64,000 bases of DNA from Marilutibacter penaei (GCF_014145395.1 NZ_JACHTE010000004.1:186001-250000); one strand, 5' to 3'; shown: positions 53,174-62,786, counted from the stretch's first letter. Notes: generated from the letters alone by a model not told the origin. Translations and numbers: made by a program.

Positions 53174-53280
53174 TAGAATGTCGACCTGCCCCGCCGAGGG
53201 GCGCTGCGACCGGGTGACCGCCAATGCGGGCCGCCGGCCAGGCTCGGCGAGCGGCTCTCCATGCAGCAACGGCGCCCGGT
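53174..53280 (+). promoter_or_regulatory. ahcY promoter and SAH riboswitch
   Basis: A -10 TAGAAT (53174-53179) precedes a leader matching the S-adenosylhomocysteine riboswitch. P1 pairs GCCGAG (53193-53198) with CTCGGC (53243-53248). GGGCGCTGCGACC (53199-53211) is the conserved core. CCAGGCTCGG follows, and GGCGCCC (53271-53277) can pair with GGGCGC(T) as the pseudoknot. Rising SAH would turn on the gene that removes it. The -35 is not clear. Confidence 0.9.
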
Positions 53281-53341
53281 CTGCGAACCCCCGCCTCCGT
53301 GACGGCCGACGGCCGCCGGGGCGCACAGAACCGGAGTCCAC

Positions 53342-54805
53342 ATGAACGCTGTACAGAAGCCCGCTTCCACCAGGCAATTCTCCCAGGACGGTGACTACAA
53401 GGTCGCCGACATCTCGCTGGCCGACTGGGGCCGCAAGGAAATCGACATCGCCGAGCACGAGATGCCGGGCCTGATGTCGATCCGCCGCAAGCATGCCGCC
53501 GAGGCGCCGCTGAAGGGCGTGCGCGTGACCGGCTCGCTGCACATGACGATCCAGACCGCGGTGCTGATCGAGACGCTGAAGGACATCGGCGCCGACGTGC
53601 GCTGGGCCAGCTGCAACATCTTCAGCACGCAGGACCACGCCGCCGCGGCCATCGCCGCTTCTGGCACGCCCGTATTCGCCTGGAAGGGCGAGACGCTCGA
53701 GGAATACTGGGACTGCACGCTCGAGGCGCTGAGCTTCCCCGACGGCAAGGGTGGTTACCTTGGCCCGCAGCTGGTCGTCGACGACGGCGGCGACGTGACC
53801 CTGCTGATCCACAAGGGCTTCGAGCTCGAGAATGGCGACGAAAGCTGGGTCAACAGCGCCTCGGGCAGCCACGAGGAGCAGGTCATCAAGAACCTGCTCA
53901 AGCGCGTCAAGGCCGAGCGCCCGGGCTTCTGGACCATCGTGGTCGAAAGCTGGAAGGGTGTCTCCGAGGAGACCACCACCGGCGTCCACCGCCTGTACCA
54001 GCTGGCGCAGGACGGCAAGCTGCTGGTCCCGGCGATCAACGTCAACGACTCGGTCACCAAGTCCAAGTTCGACAACCTGTACGGCTGCCGCGAATCGCTG
54101 GCCGACGGCCTGAAGCGCGCGATGGACGTGATGCTGGCCGGCAAGGTCGCCGTGGTCTGCGGCTACGGCGACGTCGGCAAGGGCTCGGCGCACTCGCTGC
54201 GTGCCTACGGCGCCCGCGTCGTGGTCACCGAGATCGACCCGATCTGCGCGCTGCAGGCGGCGATGGAAGGCTTCGAGGTCAATACCGTCGAGAGCACGCT
54301 GGGCCGCGGCGACATCTACGTCACCACCACCGGCAACAAGGACATCATCACCGTCGAGCACATGCAGGCGATGAAGGACCAGGCGATCGTCTGCAACATC
54401 GGCCACTTCGACAACGAGATCCAGGTCGATGCCCTGTATGCCCTGGACGGCGCGACCCGGACCAACATCAAGCCGCAGGTCGACAAGATCACCTTCAAGG
54501 ACGGCACGTCGATCTTCCTGCTCGCCGAAGGCCGCCTCGTCAACCTGGGCTGCGCCACCGGCCATCCAAGCTTCGTGATGAGCAACTCCTTCGCCAACCA
54601 GACGCTGGCGCAGATCGACCTGTGGGCGAACCGCGAGGCGTACGCGAACAAGGTCTACCTGCTGCCGAAGCAGCTCGACGAGGAAGTCGCGCGCCTGCAC
54701 CTGGAGAAGATCGGCGTGAAGCTGACCCGCCTCAGCAAGGAACAGGCCGACTACATCGGCGTGCCGGTCGACGGTCCGTACAAGCCGGAGCACTACCGCT
54801 ACTGA
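53342..54805 (+). CDS. ahcY: Adenosylhomocysteinase
   Basis: This 487-residue NAD+-dependent enzyme splits S-adenosylhomocysteine to adenosine and homocysteine, keeping SAM-dependent methylation running. NAD binding is at [20 protein letters not shown] (about 278-297), with [13 protein letters not shown] near 62 and the C-terminal [11 protein letters not shown] tail, Lys and Tyr of which reach the partner subunit. Its promoter carries an SAH riboswitch. Metabolically it links metK and metF. Confidence 0.98.
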   Translation: MNAVQKPASTRQFSQDGDYKVADISLADWGRKEIDIAEHEMPGLMSIRRKHAAEAPLKGVRVTGSLHMTIQTAVLIETLKDIGADVRWASCNIFSTQDHAAAAIAASGTPVFAWKGETLEEYWDCTLEALSFPDGKGGYLGPQLVVDDGGDVTLLIHKGFELENGDESWVNSASGSHEEQVIKNLLKRVKAERPGFWTIVVESWKGVSEETTTGVHRLYQLAQDGKLLVPAINVNDSVTKSKFDNLYGCRESLADGLKRAMDVMLAGKVAVVCGYGDVGKGSAHSLRAYGARVVVTEIDPICALQAAMEGFEVNTVESTLGRGDIYVTTTGNKDIITVEHMQAMKDQAIVCNIGHFDNEIQVDALYALDGATRTNIKPQVDKITFKDGTSIFLLAEGRLVNLGCATGHPSFVMSNSFANQTLAQIDLWANREAYANKVYLLPKQLDEEVARLHLEKIGVKLTRLSKEQADYIGVPVDGPYKPEHYRY

Positions 54806-54833
54806 GCGAAGCCAGGCACGATCGATGATCCGG

Positions 54834-54862
54834 AACGGGCGCCCTCGGCGCCCGTTTCCGTT
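54834..54862 (+). terminator. Intrinsic terminator after ahcY
   Basis: A 10-bp perfect stem AACGGGCGCC / GGCGCCCGTT with a CTC loop (54834-54856) continues into TCCGTTT, 28 bp after the ahcY stop. Confidence 0.85.
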
Positions 54863-55006
54863 TGCGACGCCGAGCCGGCTACCGGCACGGCTTCGTGACA
54901 GTGCATTAACAACCAGGCCATTCGCACATGGCAGCATCGTTCCGGCACACGGCGCCACGCGGTGCCGTGCCATCATCCATCGACACGATGCAGGGACCTC
55001 CACCTC

Positions 55007-56563
55007 ATGATGAAGCAACCCCTTGTACTGGCCATGGCGTTGGTGCTCGCTTCGGCTTGCAGCCAGGCACCGGACGACACCACGCCCACGGACACCGCGG
55101 CGAAGCCTGCACCCCAGGCATCCTCCCCTCCCCCGTCTGACGCCGCGAGCGCCGAGGTCCCCGCCGGACAGGTGGTCGCGCCCGGCACGGCGGCCGACGT
55201 GCCCAAGCCTGTTGCAGGCGCACCCGTTTCTCCCGAATACGCCGCGGCGATCGGACAGATGGCGTACATCTGGGGCTGGCCTCTGGTCAACATGCACAAT
55301 CGCCAGACACTGTTCGCAACCGCGCCCCACCCCGGGCTTCTCGGCGGTGTGTTGCCGGTGGCGCCGTTGAACCAGCTGAGCATGCTGTCGGACTACCTGG
55401 CACCGGAGCAGCGCTTCGTCACGTCGCCAAACCAGGACGTCGTCTACGGCGCTGGCTTCCTGTCGCTCGACAAGGACGCGGTCGTGGTCCAGGTCCCCGA
55501 TTTCGGCGATCGGTTCTGGGTGTACCAGGTGGTGGACCAGCGTAGCGACTCGTTCGCGAAGATGGGTATCCAGTACGGGACGAAGCCCGGTGCCTACCTC
55601 CTCGCCGGGCCTGGATGGGACGGTACGGTCCCCGACGGCATCGTCGAGGTCTACCGCTCGCAGACCAATCTCGGCGCCGTGTTCCCGCGCGTGTTCATGG
55701 ACGATACCGCCGAGGATCGCGAAGCAATCCAGCCACTCATCGACCAGGTCATGGCGTACCCGCTGTCCGAGTTCACGGGCGAGATGCGAACGACCGACTG
55801 GTCCGAATCCCCCACGATCCCCAACCCCAATGCGGGCGGCGACGGGGAGACACAGTGGGTCGTCCCGGAGGATTTCTTCGACGTCCTGCCGACGGTCATG
55901 GAGGAGACCCCACCATTGCCTGGCGAGGAAGCGCTCTACGAGTCCATCCGCTTCGTCCTGGACGCCGCCCAGAAGAATCCGGAACTCAAGAAGGCCCTGA
56001 CCGAGACGGCCATGCAGACCGAGAATGCGGTGATCGCGCCGATGTTCGAGTTCCGCAACAACGGCGTCGAAGCAGGCAGCGGATGGCGGACCCAGAAGAA
56101 TGCCGCCCGGTTCGGCTTCGGTTATTTCCAGCGCACGGCGACGGCCAAGGGCAACATGTTCTCGAACGTGCCGGATGAGACGATGTACTTCGGCGCCGAC
56201 TTCGACGGTGAAGGCGAGCGGCTGAATGGCGCCAATGCCTATACCGTCACCTTCCCCGCGGGGCAGTTGCCTCCGGTGCAGGGGTTCTGGTCGCTGACCC
56301 TGTACAACAAGCAGCACTTCTTCCACCCCAACGCGCTGAACCGCTTCTCGCTCGGGACGAAGAACAAGGCGCTCGTCAACAACCCCGACGGTAGCCTGAC
56401 CCTCTACGTGCAGGCCACGAATCCGGGTGGGGAGAAGGAAGCGAACTGGCTGCCGGCCCCGCAGGATGACTTCTCGCTCTACATCCGGGCCTACTGGCCG
56501 CAGGAAGCGATCACCAAAGGTACCTGGGTGCCGCCCACGATCGAGCGCGTGTCGGCGAACTGA
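55007..56563 (+). CDS. DUF1254/DUF1214 lipoprotein
   Basis: This 518-residue lipoprotein has a signal peptide with lipobox Leu-Ala-Ser-Ala-Cys (Cys about residue 18). A Pro/Ala/Thr linker (about 20-75) leads to DUF1254 (about 80-200; AYIWGWPLVNMHNRQ) and DUF1214 in the last 120 residues (TVTFPAGQLPPVQGFWSLTLYN). The function of this widespread pair is not established. Two ATGs lie side by side at 55007 and 55010. It converges with the DUF3228 gene, with a large hairpin between. Confidence 0.9.
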   Translation: MMKQPLVLAMALVLASACSQAPDDTTPTDTAAKPAPQASSPPPSDAASAEVPAGQVVAPGTAADVPKPVAGAPVSPEYAAAIGQMAYIWGWPLVNMHNRQTLFATAPHPGLLGGVLPVAPLNQLSMLSDYLAPEQRFVTSPNQDVVYGAGFLSLDKDAVVVQVPDFGDRFWVYQVVDQRSDSFAKMGIQYGTKPGAYLLAGPGWDGTVPDGIVEVYRSQTNLGAVFPRVFMDDTAEDREAIQPLIDQVMAYPLSEFTGEMRTTDWSESPTIPNPNAGGDGETQWVVPEDFFDVLPTVMEETPPLPGEEALYESIRFVLDAAQKNPELKKALTETAMQTENAVIAPMFEFRNNGVEAGSGWRTQKNAARFGFGYFQRTATAKGNMFSNVPDETMYFGADFDGEGERLNGANAYTVTFPAGQLPPVQGFWSLTLYNKQHFFHPNALNRFSLGTKNKALVNNPDGSLTLYVQATNPGGEKEANWLPAPQDDFSLYIRAYWPQEAITKGTWVPPTIERVSAN

Positions 56564-56590
56564 CCGGCGGGCAGTCCGCACGCCACTCAC

Positions 56591-56622
56591 CGGGTCGATG
56601 CCGCTTCGACGGCATCGACCCG
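56591..56622. repeat. 13-bp inverted repeat between convergent genes
   Basis: CGGGTCGATGCCG (56591-56603) and CGGCATCGACCCG (56610-56622) are perfect inverted repeats with a 6-base loop. No T tract follows on either strand, so it may be a Rho-independent or RNA-stability element, or a chance structure. It sits between the DUF1254 and DUF3228 stops. Confidence 0.6.
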
Positions 56623-56630
56623 TCGACCGC

Positions 56631-57203
56631 CTAGGGCCGCCAGTTGGCGTTGTTGTCCCAGAACTCGACCGCGCGCCGGTACGCGTCCCGGTCGATCGGC
56701 ACCCCCGAGCCCCCCTCGTCGACGCCCAGCGCGTTGCGCATCATCGTGATCGGCGCCATCGGGATCTCCGCGGGCTCGCTCGTGTACAGGCAACCGACCA
56801 CGCCCCACTCGCGATCGATCGGGCTGCCCTCCTTCGCGAGTTGCGCGGCGCTGTACAGGATCACCACCAGGTAATCGGCCACGGGCGGCTCGACGCCTTC
56901 GAACCAGCGCACCAGCACCGGCAATTCCTGCCGGGAACGCGCCTCGTAGGCGGAACGCAGCAGGTGCCGGTTTTCGTCTGTGACCGGCACGGTCAGGCAG
57001 CGCGTCGAGGTCCAGTTCCGGTGCACGTGCAGCTTGCAGAACGGCGCATAGCCGTCGAGCACGGCAACCGGGCGCTCCTCGTTCAAGCGCTGCTCGAACT
57101 GTTCCGGGCTGCAGTCCTGGACGGTGTTGCCACGCGGTTCGCGCGGAAAAAGGCGGGTGCGGGCGAAATCGGTCAGGCGGATCGACATGCAGGCGGAACC
57201 CAT
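56631..57203 (-). CDS. DUF3228 family protein
   Basis: This 190-residue cytoplasmic protein resembles DUF3228 family members, with a late conserved patch PITMMRNALGVDEGGSGVPIDRDAYRRAV (about 145-175) and WGVVGCLYTSEPAEIPM just before it. Function is unknown. A start at 57188 (Met-Ser-Ile-Arg-Leu) would drop five residues. It is divergent from metF. Confidence 0.82.
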   Translation of the reverse strand: MGSACMSIRLTDFARTRLFPREPRGNTVQDCSPEQFEQRLNEERPVAVLDGYAPFCKLHVHRNWTSTRCLTVPVTDENRHLLRSAYEARSRQELPVLVRWFEGVEPPVADYLVVILYSAAQLAKEGSPIDREWGVVGCLYTSEPAEIPMAPITMMRNALGVDEGGSGVPIDRDAYRRAVEFWDNNANWRP

Positions 57204-57266
57204 GGGGCATCACAGGGTACCGCGGAGACGAGGGTCCCATTATTTCCATTCATCGCGATAGAGAGA

Positions 57267-57272
57267 TATACT
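57267..57272 (+). promoter_or_regulatory. Candidate -10 element of metF
   Basis: TATACT (5 of 6 to consensus) lies in an AT-rich stretch 32 bp before the metF start. A weak -35-like TTCCAT (57244-57249) is 17 bp upstream. The spacer includes TCGCGA. Confidence 0.5.
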
Positions 57273-57303
57273 TCCGACTCTCCAACGGCCGAGCGCCCGC
57301 ACG

Positions 57304-58143
57304 ATGAGCCTTTCGACCCGTACGCCGATCAGCTTCGAGTTCTACCCGCCCAAGACCGACGAGCAGCGCACCCAACTGGACCGCACTGCGGCCCGGCTCA
57401 AGGCCTACGCGCCGGAGTACGTCAGCGTGACCTTCGGCGCCGGCGGATCCACGCTCAGCCACACGCCCGATGCCATCCAGCGCCTGGCCCGGGAGCACGG
57501 GTTCAGCGCCGCACCGCACATCACCTGCATGGGCGGCTCGCGCGAAGAGATCCGCGGGATGCTGAAGCTCTACAAGGCGCTCGGCGCGACGCGACTCGTC
57601 ACCCTGCGCGGCGACCTGCCCTCCGGCATGGCCAGCCCGGGCGATCTGCGTTACGCCAACGACCTCGTCCGGTTCATCCGCGACGAGACCGGCGACCACT
57701 TCCATATCGAAGTCGCGGCCTATCCGGAAACGCATCCGCAGGCACGCGACGCCCACGCGGACCTGACGCACTTCAAGCGCAAGGTCGATGCGGGGGCGAA
57801 CGGCGCGATCACCCAGTATTTCTACAACGCCGACGCGTACTTCCGTTTCGTGGACGACGCGCGCGCGGCAGGCGTGGACGTTCCGATCGTGCCGGGGATC
57901 ATGCCGATCTCGAATTTCAGCCAGACCCGGCGGTTTTCCGAACTGTGCGGCGCCGAGATCCCTCGCTGGATCAGCCAGCGCATGCAGGCATATGGTGACG
58001 ATGTCACGAGCATCCGCGCATTCGGCACCGAGGTGGTCGCGCAACTGTGCCGCCGGCTGATCGAAGGCGGTGCCCCTTCCCTGCACTTCTATACGCTCAA
58101 CCTCGCCAAGCCGACGGTCAGCGTGCTCCAGCAGCTGGCCTGA
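57304..58143 (+). CDS. metF: 5,10-methylenetetrahydrofolate reductase
   Basis: This 279-residue FAD enzyme reduces 5,10-methylene-THF to 5-methyl-THF, the methyl donor for methionine synthesis. Conserved stretches are FEFYPPKTDEQ, FGAGGSTLSHT, ITQYFYNADAYFRF, and the folate/FAD residues in PGIMPISNFSQ. The C-terminus is at the bacterial length. With metK and ahcY nearby it supplies the remethylation side of the same cycle. Confidence 0.97.
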   Translation: MSLSTRTPISFEFYPPKTDEQRTQLDRTAARLKAYAPEYVSVTFGAGGSTLSHTPDAIQRLAREHGFSAAPHITCMGGSREEIRGMLKLYKALGATRLVTLRGDLPSGMASPGDLRYANDLVRFIRDETGDHFHIEVAAYPETHPQARDAHADLTHFKRKVDAGANGAITQYFYNADAYFRFVDDARAAGVDVPIVPGIMPISNFSQTRRFSELCGAEIPRWISQRMQAYGDDVTSIRAFGTEVVAQLCRRLIEGGAPSLHFYTLNLAKPTVSVLQQLA

Positions 58144-58207
58144 ACCGCACCGCGTGCCCTGGCCGGCGTCCCTTCCGGCAGGCCAGCCCGCCCGCTAGGC
58201 TGGAAGC

Positions 58208-58963
58208 ATGCCCGCACGTCCCCCCCGCCGTTCGCCCCATGTCCGCTGCATCGCGAGCATGGCCGTGCTCCTGGCCGGGATGGGCGTGACCGGTCCAGTG
58301 GCGGCCGAGGTGCGTCGCTGCACCGCGCCCGACGGGAGCACCATCTTCACCGACAAGCCATGCAGCACGCTCGGGGCCGTCGAGCGCATCCGCGAGCCCG
58401 GCACTGGCCGTAACGCGCATGCGGTGCGTACCCGCTGCATGGCCAGCATCGACGAACTGGTGTTCGAGATGTCGCTCGCGCTGGATGCCGGCGATGCCAA
58501 CCGGCTCGCCGGCGTCTACCACTGGACGGGCATGTCCTCGCGCACGGCGTATGCCGCGGTCGAGCGTCTCGACCGGATCGCCAGTCGACCGCTGGTGGAC
58601 ATCGTCCCCGTGTATCCGGAGCCGGATCCCCCGCCACTGCCTCCGCCCCCCATGCCGACACCCGACGCCGCCGCGGGTATCGACCCGGACCCGCTGCCCT
58701 ATACCGAGCGCCTCGCGAGCCGTCATGGCGCGGCGTCCGCAACGCCGGAAGCCGCCCCGGCGGGAGCGGGCGCGGTGCCTGAAGCACGGGCGCCTGAAAC
58801 GCTGGCGCCGGACGCCGTGTCGGTGGCGCCGCTCCCGACCTCCCCGCGCCCACCACGCCCGACCGGCATCAAGCTCGTGCAGACCCTGGCCAATGGCAGC
58901 ACGCCCTCGACCACCGTCTTCGGCTTGACGCGCCATTTCGGCTGCTGGTGGATCCGGGACTGA
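58208..58963 (+). CDS. DUF4124 secreted protein
   Basis: This 251-residue protein has a signal peptide (about 14-32, ending VAAEV), a DUF4124-like start of the mature part (VRRCTAPDGSTIFTDKPC), and a Pro-rich linker (about 138-160). The C-terminal LVQTLANGSTPSTTVFGLTRHFGCWWIRD tail is of unknown function. The stop is 4 bp before the histidine kinase stop (convergent). Confidence 0.82.
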   Translation: MPARPPRRSPHVRCIASMAVLLAGMGVTGPVAAEVRRCTAPDGSTIFTDKPCSTLGAVERIREPGTGRNAHAVRTRCMASIDELVFEMSLALDAGDANRLAGVYHWTGMSSRTAYAAVERLDRIASRPLVDIVPVYPEPDPPPLPPPPMPTPDAAAGIDPDPLPYTERLASRHGAASATPEAAPAGAGAVPEARAPETLAPDAVSVAPLPTSPRPPRPTGIKLVQTLANGSTPSTTVFGLTRHFGCWWIRD

Positions 58964-58967
58964 GGAA

Positions 58968-60323
58968 TCACGCCTCGGCGGAGCCGGCACCCTCCGGCTC
59001 GAAGGACAGGGTCGCGACCACGCCCTGCCGGTCGCCCGGGGTGACCCGCACCTCCCAGCCGTACAGGTCGCACAACCGCCGGACGATGGACAGGCCGATG
59101 CCGCCTCCCTGCGAATGGCCGGCATGGGTGCCCCGGTAGCCGCGTTCGAACAACATGGCGGCGTCCTTGGCGCTCAGCCCCGGCCCGGAATCGATCACTT
59201 CCACCCAGTCCGGATGCAGGCGGACGATTACCTCGCCCTCCTTGGTGTACTTGACCGCGTTTCCGATCAGGTTGCCCAGTGCCACCGACACGGCGGCCTC
59301 CGGCGCGTCGACGTGCAATTCGCTATGCCCTTCGATCCGCAGGTCCAGTGGCTTGCCGGCGATCTGCGCACGGTGCGCATCCAGCAGCTGCTCGGCGACA
59401 CGGCCCACGTCGGTATTGCCGTGCCCCCGTTCGTTGCGCGACAGCAGCAGCAGCGCACTGATGAGATCGGTGCATTGCGCCTCGGCACGCTGGATGCGCG
59501 ACAGCCGGACTTCCGACTTGCTGTCCAGGTCGGGATTCGACAGCAGCAGCTCGACCGCCCCCTTGATGACCGCAAGGGGCGTCCGCAGTTCGTGGCTGAC
59601 GTCGGCATTGAACTCACGGTCGCGCTGCACCACCTCGGTCAGGCGCGCGGAATAGTCATCCAGCGCCTCGGCGAGCTGGCCCACTTCGTCGTCGGGAAAG
59701 TGGCTGGCCAGCTGCTGGGGCTCGGCACTGTCCCCGGACTCCTTCAGCCGTGTCGCGAGTTCCGATACCGGACTCATCACCCGCGATGCGGACCACACGC
59801 CCACGAAGAACGACAGGAAGGTGAACACCACCACCACGCCGATGATGGCGCGGTTGAACTGCTTCTCGCCCTGCGCGGCCTGGCTCATGTCGAACGTCAG
59901 GAAGAACCACGCATCCGGGCGCTTGCGCACCGCCATCTTGAGCACGCGATCGGTGCCGTCCTCGTCGCGCTCGGTGACCGTGTGGATCCCGTCCTGCAGG
60001 TCGTACCAGATCGGCTTGTTGATGCGGACCAGCTCGAACTTGTCCGGCGTGTAGACGTAGGCCCTGAACTGGTTGACGTCGAGCTGGAAATCGGGGTTTT
60101 CCGGATCGAGGTCCATCTGCCGCGCCGCTTCGGAGATGTTGCGGGTCAGCATTTCCTCGACGAGCTGGTTCTCGACCTTGTTGCGGGTGTAGTTGGTCGC
60201 CCATGCGAACAGCGCCGTCAGGCCAAAGCCCAGCAGCACGAAGGCCAGGATGATGCGGCTGCGGAGCTGGCGACGGAAACGCCGCCGCCGGCGGCGCGGG
60301 GCGCCCTCCTCAGTCGCGCTCAT
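58968..60323 (-). CDS. colS: Sensor histidine kinase, ColS-like
   Basis: This 451-residue kinase has two membrane helices (about 23-45 and 160-177), a periplasmic domain of roughly 115 residues between them, then HAMP, dimerisation and ATPase domains. The phosphoacceptor is H244 in ADVSHELRTP, and GGGIGLSIVRRLCDLYGW holds the G2-type ATP box. It overlaps the response regulator gene by 14 bp. The pair looks like the xanthomonad ColRS system; the ColS name is by partner and layout. Confidence 0.88.
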   Translation of the reverse strand: MSATEEGAPRRRRRRFRRQLRSRIILAFVLLGFGLTALFAWATNYTRNKVENQLVEEMLTRNISEAARQMDLDPENPDFQLDVNQFRAYVYTPDKFELVRINKPIWYDLQDGIHTVTERDEDGTDRVLKMAVRKRPDAWFFLTFDMSQAAQGEKQFNRAIIGVVVVFTFLSFFVGVWSASRVMSPVSELATRLKESGDSAEPQQLASHFPDDEVGQLAEALDDYSARLTEVVQRDREFNADVSHELRTPLAVIKGAVELLLSNPDLDSKSEVRLSRIQRAEAQCTDLISALLLLSRNERGHGNTDVGRVAEQLLDAHRAQIAGKPLDLRIEGHSELHVDAPEAAVSVALGNLIGNAVKYTKEGEVIVRLHPDWVEVIDSGPGLSAKDAAMLFERGYRGTHAGHSQGGGIGLSIVRRLCDLYGWEVRVTPGDRQGVVATLSFEPEGAGSAEA

Positions 60324-60993
60324 CGGGCGCGGCGATGCGATAGCCGATGCCGTGGCGGGTCTGGATCAGGGGGGTCTCGAAGGGCTTGTCCGCCACCGCG
60401 CGCAGACCGTGGATGTGCACGCGCAGGCTGTCGGAGTCCGGCAGTTCCTCCCCCCACACGCGGGTTTCCAGCTCCTGGCGGGTCACCACCGCGGGCGACG
60501 CCTCCATCAACGCCTGGAGGATCTTCAGCGCGGTCGGGTTGAGCTGGAGCAGCTTGCCCTGCCGGCGGACCTCGAGGGTATCCAGGTTGTATTCCAGGTC
60601 GCCGACGGTGAGCACGCGGGTCTGCACGCCCCGTCCGCGCCGCGCCAGGGCATTGAGGCGCACCTCGACCTCCTGCAGGGCGAACGGCTTGATCAGGTAG
60701 TCGTCCGCACCGGAGTCGAAGCCCGCGAGCTTGTTGTCCAGGCTGTCGCGGGCGGTGAGCATCAGCACCGGCGTCTGCTTTCGCGCGTCGTTGCGCAGCT
60801 TGCGACAGACTTCCAGCCCGTCCATGCCCGGCAGATTGAGGTCGAGCACGATGGCATCGAAATCATGGACCACGGCCAGGTGCAGACCGGTAATGCCATC
60901 GGCCGCGAAGTCGATGGTGTGGCCGCGGTCTTCGAGGAAATCGCCGAGATTGGCAGCGATGTCCTGGTTGTCTTCGATCACGAGTATGCGCAT
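60310..60993 (-). CDS. colR: OmpR-family response regulator, ColR-like
   Basis: This 227-residue response regulator has a receiver (phosphorylated D51 in IVLDLNLPGMDG, Lys in YLIKPFALQEVEVR) and an OmpR-type winged helix (about 125-225, ending TRHGIGYRIAAPD). Its sequence strongly resembles what I remember of xanthomonad ColR, but no search was run. The start at 60993 begins the receiver (MRILVIED). It is the first gene of a two-gene minus-strand operon. A -10-like CAGAAT (61091-61096 on the complement) lies about 100 bp upstream. Confidence 0.88.
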   Translation of the reverse strand: MRILVIEDNQDIAANLGDFLEDRGHTIDFAADGITGLHLAVVHDFDAIVLDLNLPGMDGLEVCRKLRNDARKQTPVLMLTARDSLDNKLAGFDSGADDYLIKPFALQEVEVRLNALARRGRGVQTRVLTVGDLEYNLDTLEVRRQGKLLQLNPTALKILQALMEASPAVVTRQELETRVWGEELPDSDSLRVHIHGLRAVADKPFETPLIQTRHGIGYRIAAPDERD

Positions 60994-61398
60994 CTCGCCT
61001 TTCCTTGAGGGGATCGGGCCCCGGTGCGGACGGTGGGCCACCGGGGATCGTACGGGCTCCTGAACAGGCCATCCCGCCTACCATTCCACGATTCTGCCAG
61101 AGCCGGCGCCGATCGCCGTGCAGGCGGCGTGCAGACGTCGCTGGCACCGGCGCGGCGCGCCAACAAAAAGCCCAGGACGCGGGACACCGCGCCTGGGCAA
61201 GAGTCTGGCTTGTACTGCCCCGATACCGTAACCCGCTGGATTCCGAGGACTGACCTTAGACCGGGTCGAGTTGCGGCCCGAGCAAGGCTACGCGAGCATC
61301 GATTAAAGGGCTGTTAAAGAGCGGTGCCGATGTCATTGCCCATCAAACTTCACCTAAAAAACCAACAAAATCCGCCAACAGGCAGCCATCGTGCCGCA
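60994..61398. other. Intergenic region between colR-like gene and rimK
   Basis: No protein gene is supported in this 400-bp stretch. On the minus strand it holds a putative colR promoter (CAGAAT, 61091-61096 on the complement), a strong terminator (61165-61198) and, upstream of that, about 200 bp with GTTAAAG-type repeats (61288-61318). The last part could be the 3' UTR of rimK or an independent small RNA. Confidence 0.5.
61165..61198 (-). terminator. Strong minus-strand terminator downstream of rimK
   Basis: On the minus strand a 12-bp bulged stem (GCCCAGG/CCTGGGC outside, CGCGG/CCGCG inside; 61170-61198, loop of four) is followed by TTTTT (61165-61169 on the complement) and GTT. It is 200 bp beyond the rimK stop. 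This is either a far 3' end of the rimB-rimK transcript or the end of a small RNA. Confidence 0.85.
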
Positions 61399-62313
61399 TC
61401 ATCCGCGGCGTGAAGCGACCGCCCGCTTGGCGGCGCGCCGCCGGTAGCGCTCGTTGACATAGGCAATGATCTCCCCCGCCACGTCGACGCCGCTGGCATC
61501 CTCGATGCCTTCCAGGCCCGGCGATGCGTTCACTTCCAGCACCAGGGGGCCCCGCTTCGCGCGGATCAGGTCCACGCCGGCGACGCCCAGCCCGAGCACG
61601 CGCGCCGCGCGGATCGCCACCTCCTGTTCGGCCACGGTGGCCTTCGCGCCCCGCGCCTTGCCCCCGCGGTGCAGGTTGGAACGGAAGTCGCCGCGCGGCG
61701 CCACCCGCTTCATGGCCGCGACCACGCGGTTGCCGATCACGAAGCAGCGCAGGTCCGCGCCCTTCGCTTCCTCGATGAACTCCTGCACCACGAACTGCGC
61801 GTACAGGCCGCGCAGGGCCTCGATGACGCTGCGCGACGCGGACAGCTTCTCGGTCAGCATCACGCCGGCGCCCTGGGTGCCTTCGTTGAGCTTGATCACA
61901 TGGGGCGGGGGGCCGAGCATCGACAGCAGGTCGGTGGTGTCATCGGGGTTGTCGCCGAACACCGTGACCGGCAGCCCGATCCCCTGCGCGGCCAGCATCT
62001 GGTGGCTGCGCAGTTTGTCGCGCGCGCGCAGGATGGCGTCGGAGGGGTTCGGGGTATAGACGTCCATCAGTTCCAGCTGCCTCAGGACGGCGGACCCGTA
62101 ACGGGTGACCGAGGCGCCGATCCGCGGGATGACCGCGTGGTACCCGGCCATCGTCTTTCCCTTGTAGTGCATCTGGAACCCGTCCGAGGCGATGCGCATG
62201 TAGCACCTCAACGGATCGAGCACGCGCAGCGAGTGGTTCTGCTCGCGCGCCGCCTCCGCCAGCCGTCGGGTCGAGTACAGCTTGGCGTTGCGCGAAAGGA
62301 TCGCAAGTTTCAT
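61399..62313 (-). CDS. rimK: RimK-type ATP-grasp ligase (ribosomal protein S6 glutamate ligase)
   Basis: This 304-residue ATP-grasp ligase adds glutamates to the C-terminus of ribosomal protein S6 in E. coli and Pseudomonas. [21 protein letters not shown] starts the protein, [13 protein letters not shown] holds the ATP-binding residues, and [16 protein letters not shown] and [14 protein letters not shown] bind ATP/Mg. The length and the neighbour rimB support the name. The start at 62313 follows the rimB stop by 11 bp, so the genes are cotranscribed. Confidence 0.93.
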   Translation of the reverse strand: MKLAILSRNAKLYSTRRLAEAAREQNHSLRVLDPLRCYMRIASDGFQMHYKGKTMAGYHAVIPRIGASVTRYGSAVLRQLELMDVYTPNPSDAILRARDKLRSHQMLAAQGIGLPVTVFGDNPDDTTDLLSMLGPPPHVIKLNEGTQGAGVMLTEKLSASRSVIEALRGLYAQFVVQEFIEEAKGADLRCFVIGNRVVAAMKRVAPRGDFRSNLHRGGKARGAKATVAEQEVAIRAARVLGLGVAGVDLIRAKRGPLVLEVNASPGLEGIEDASGVDVAGEIIAYVNERYRRRAAKRAVASRRG

Positions 62314-62324
62314 GGAGCTACCGG

Positions 62325-62786
62325 TCAGGAAGAAGGGAGGACGTCCGGCGGACGGCCATGCACGAAGGAGCGTGCCGGATCGACCGTGAACACACGGGCC
62401 AGGGAGGTGCGGCCCATCAACATCGGGAACAGCATGCCGGCCCGGTCGGACAGGTTGATTTCAACCTCCCGTTCGATCCCGGCCAGCACCAGGGAGGTCC
62501 GCAGGAACACGCGGCGGGTCGTCCGCCCCCCGGAGTCGGTGACCTCGCGTTCGTCCAGGATGGGCGCGACGGCCTCGCGTGCCTGGCCGGCCACCCCCGG
62601 CGAGAGCAGGAAGCCGGCCCAGGGGGCACCCTGCTCGAAGAATCGCCACTGGCGATCGACGTGAAGCGTGGACGTCCGGGCCCCGGTGTCGACCTTGGCC
62701 TTCACCGCATCCAGGCCCAGCCCCGGCAGCGCCACCCACTCCCGCCACCCCACCACGATCCGTGCGTTCGGCAGGCGCTCGCTCAT
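62325..62786 (-). CDS. rimB: RimB-like retropepsin-fold (ATP-dependent zinc) protease
   Basis: This 153-residue protein belongs to the RimB/YjgD-adjacent family of retropepsin-like proteases. The catalytic D33-T-G-A36 motif ([13 protein letters not shown]) is at the usual place, followed by beta strands with [23 protein letters not shown]. In Pseudomonas RimB modulates RimK. rimA is absent nearby. The start at 62786 (Met-Ser-Glu-Arg-Leu) fits; reading further back enters the tRNA gene. Confidence 0.85.
   Translation of the reverse strand: MSERLPNARIVVGWREWVALPGLGLDAVKAKVDTGARTSTLHVDRQWRFFEQGAPWAGFLLSPGVAGQAREAVAPILDEREVTDSGGRTTRRVFLRTSLVLAGIEREVEINLSDRAGMLFPMLMGRTSLARVFTVDPARSFVHGRPPDVLPSS

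Noticed and set aside
53036-56590. 1184-codon open frame antisense to ahcY and the DUF1254 gene
   Set aside because: It spans two well-supported genes and two regulatory regions, as only a composition artefact would.
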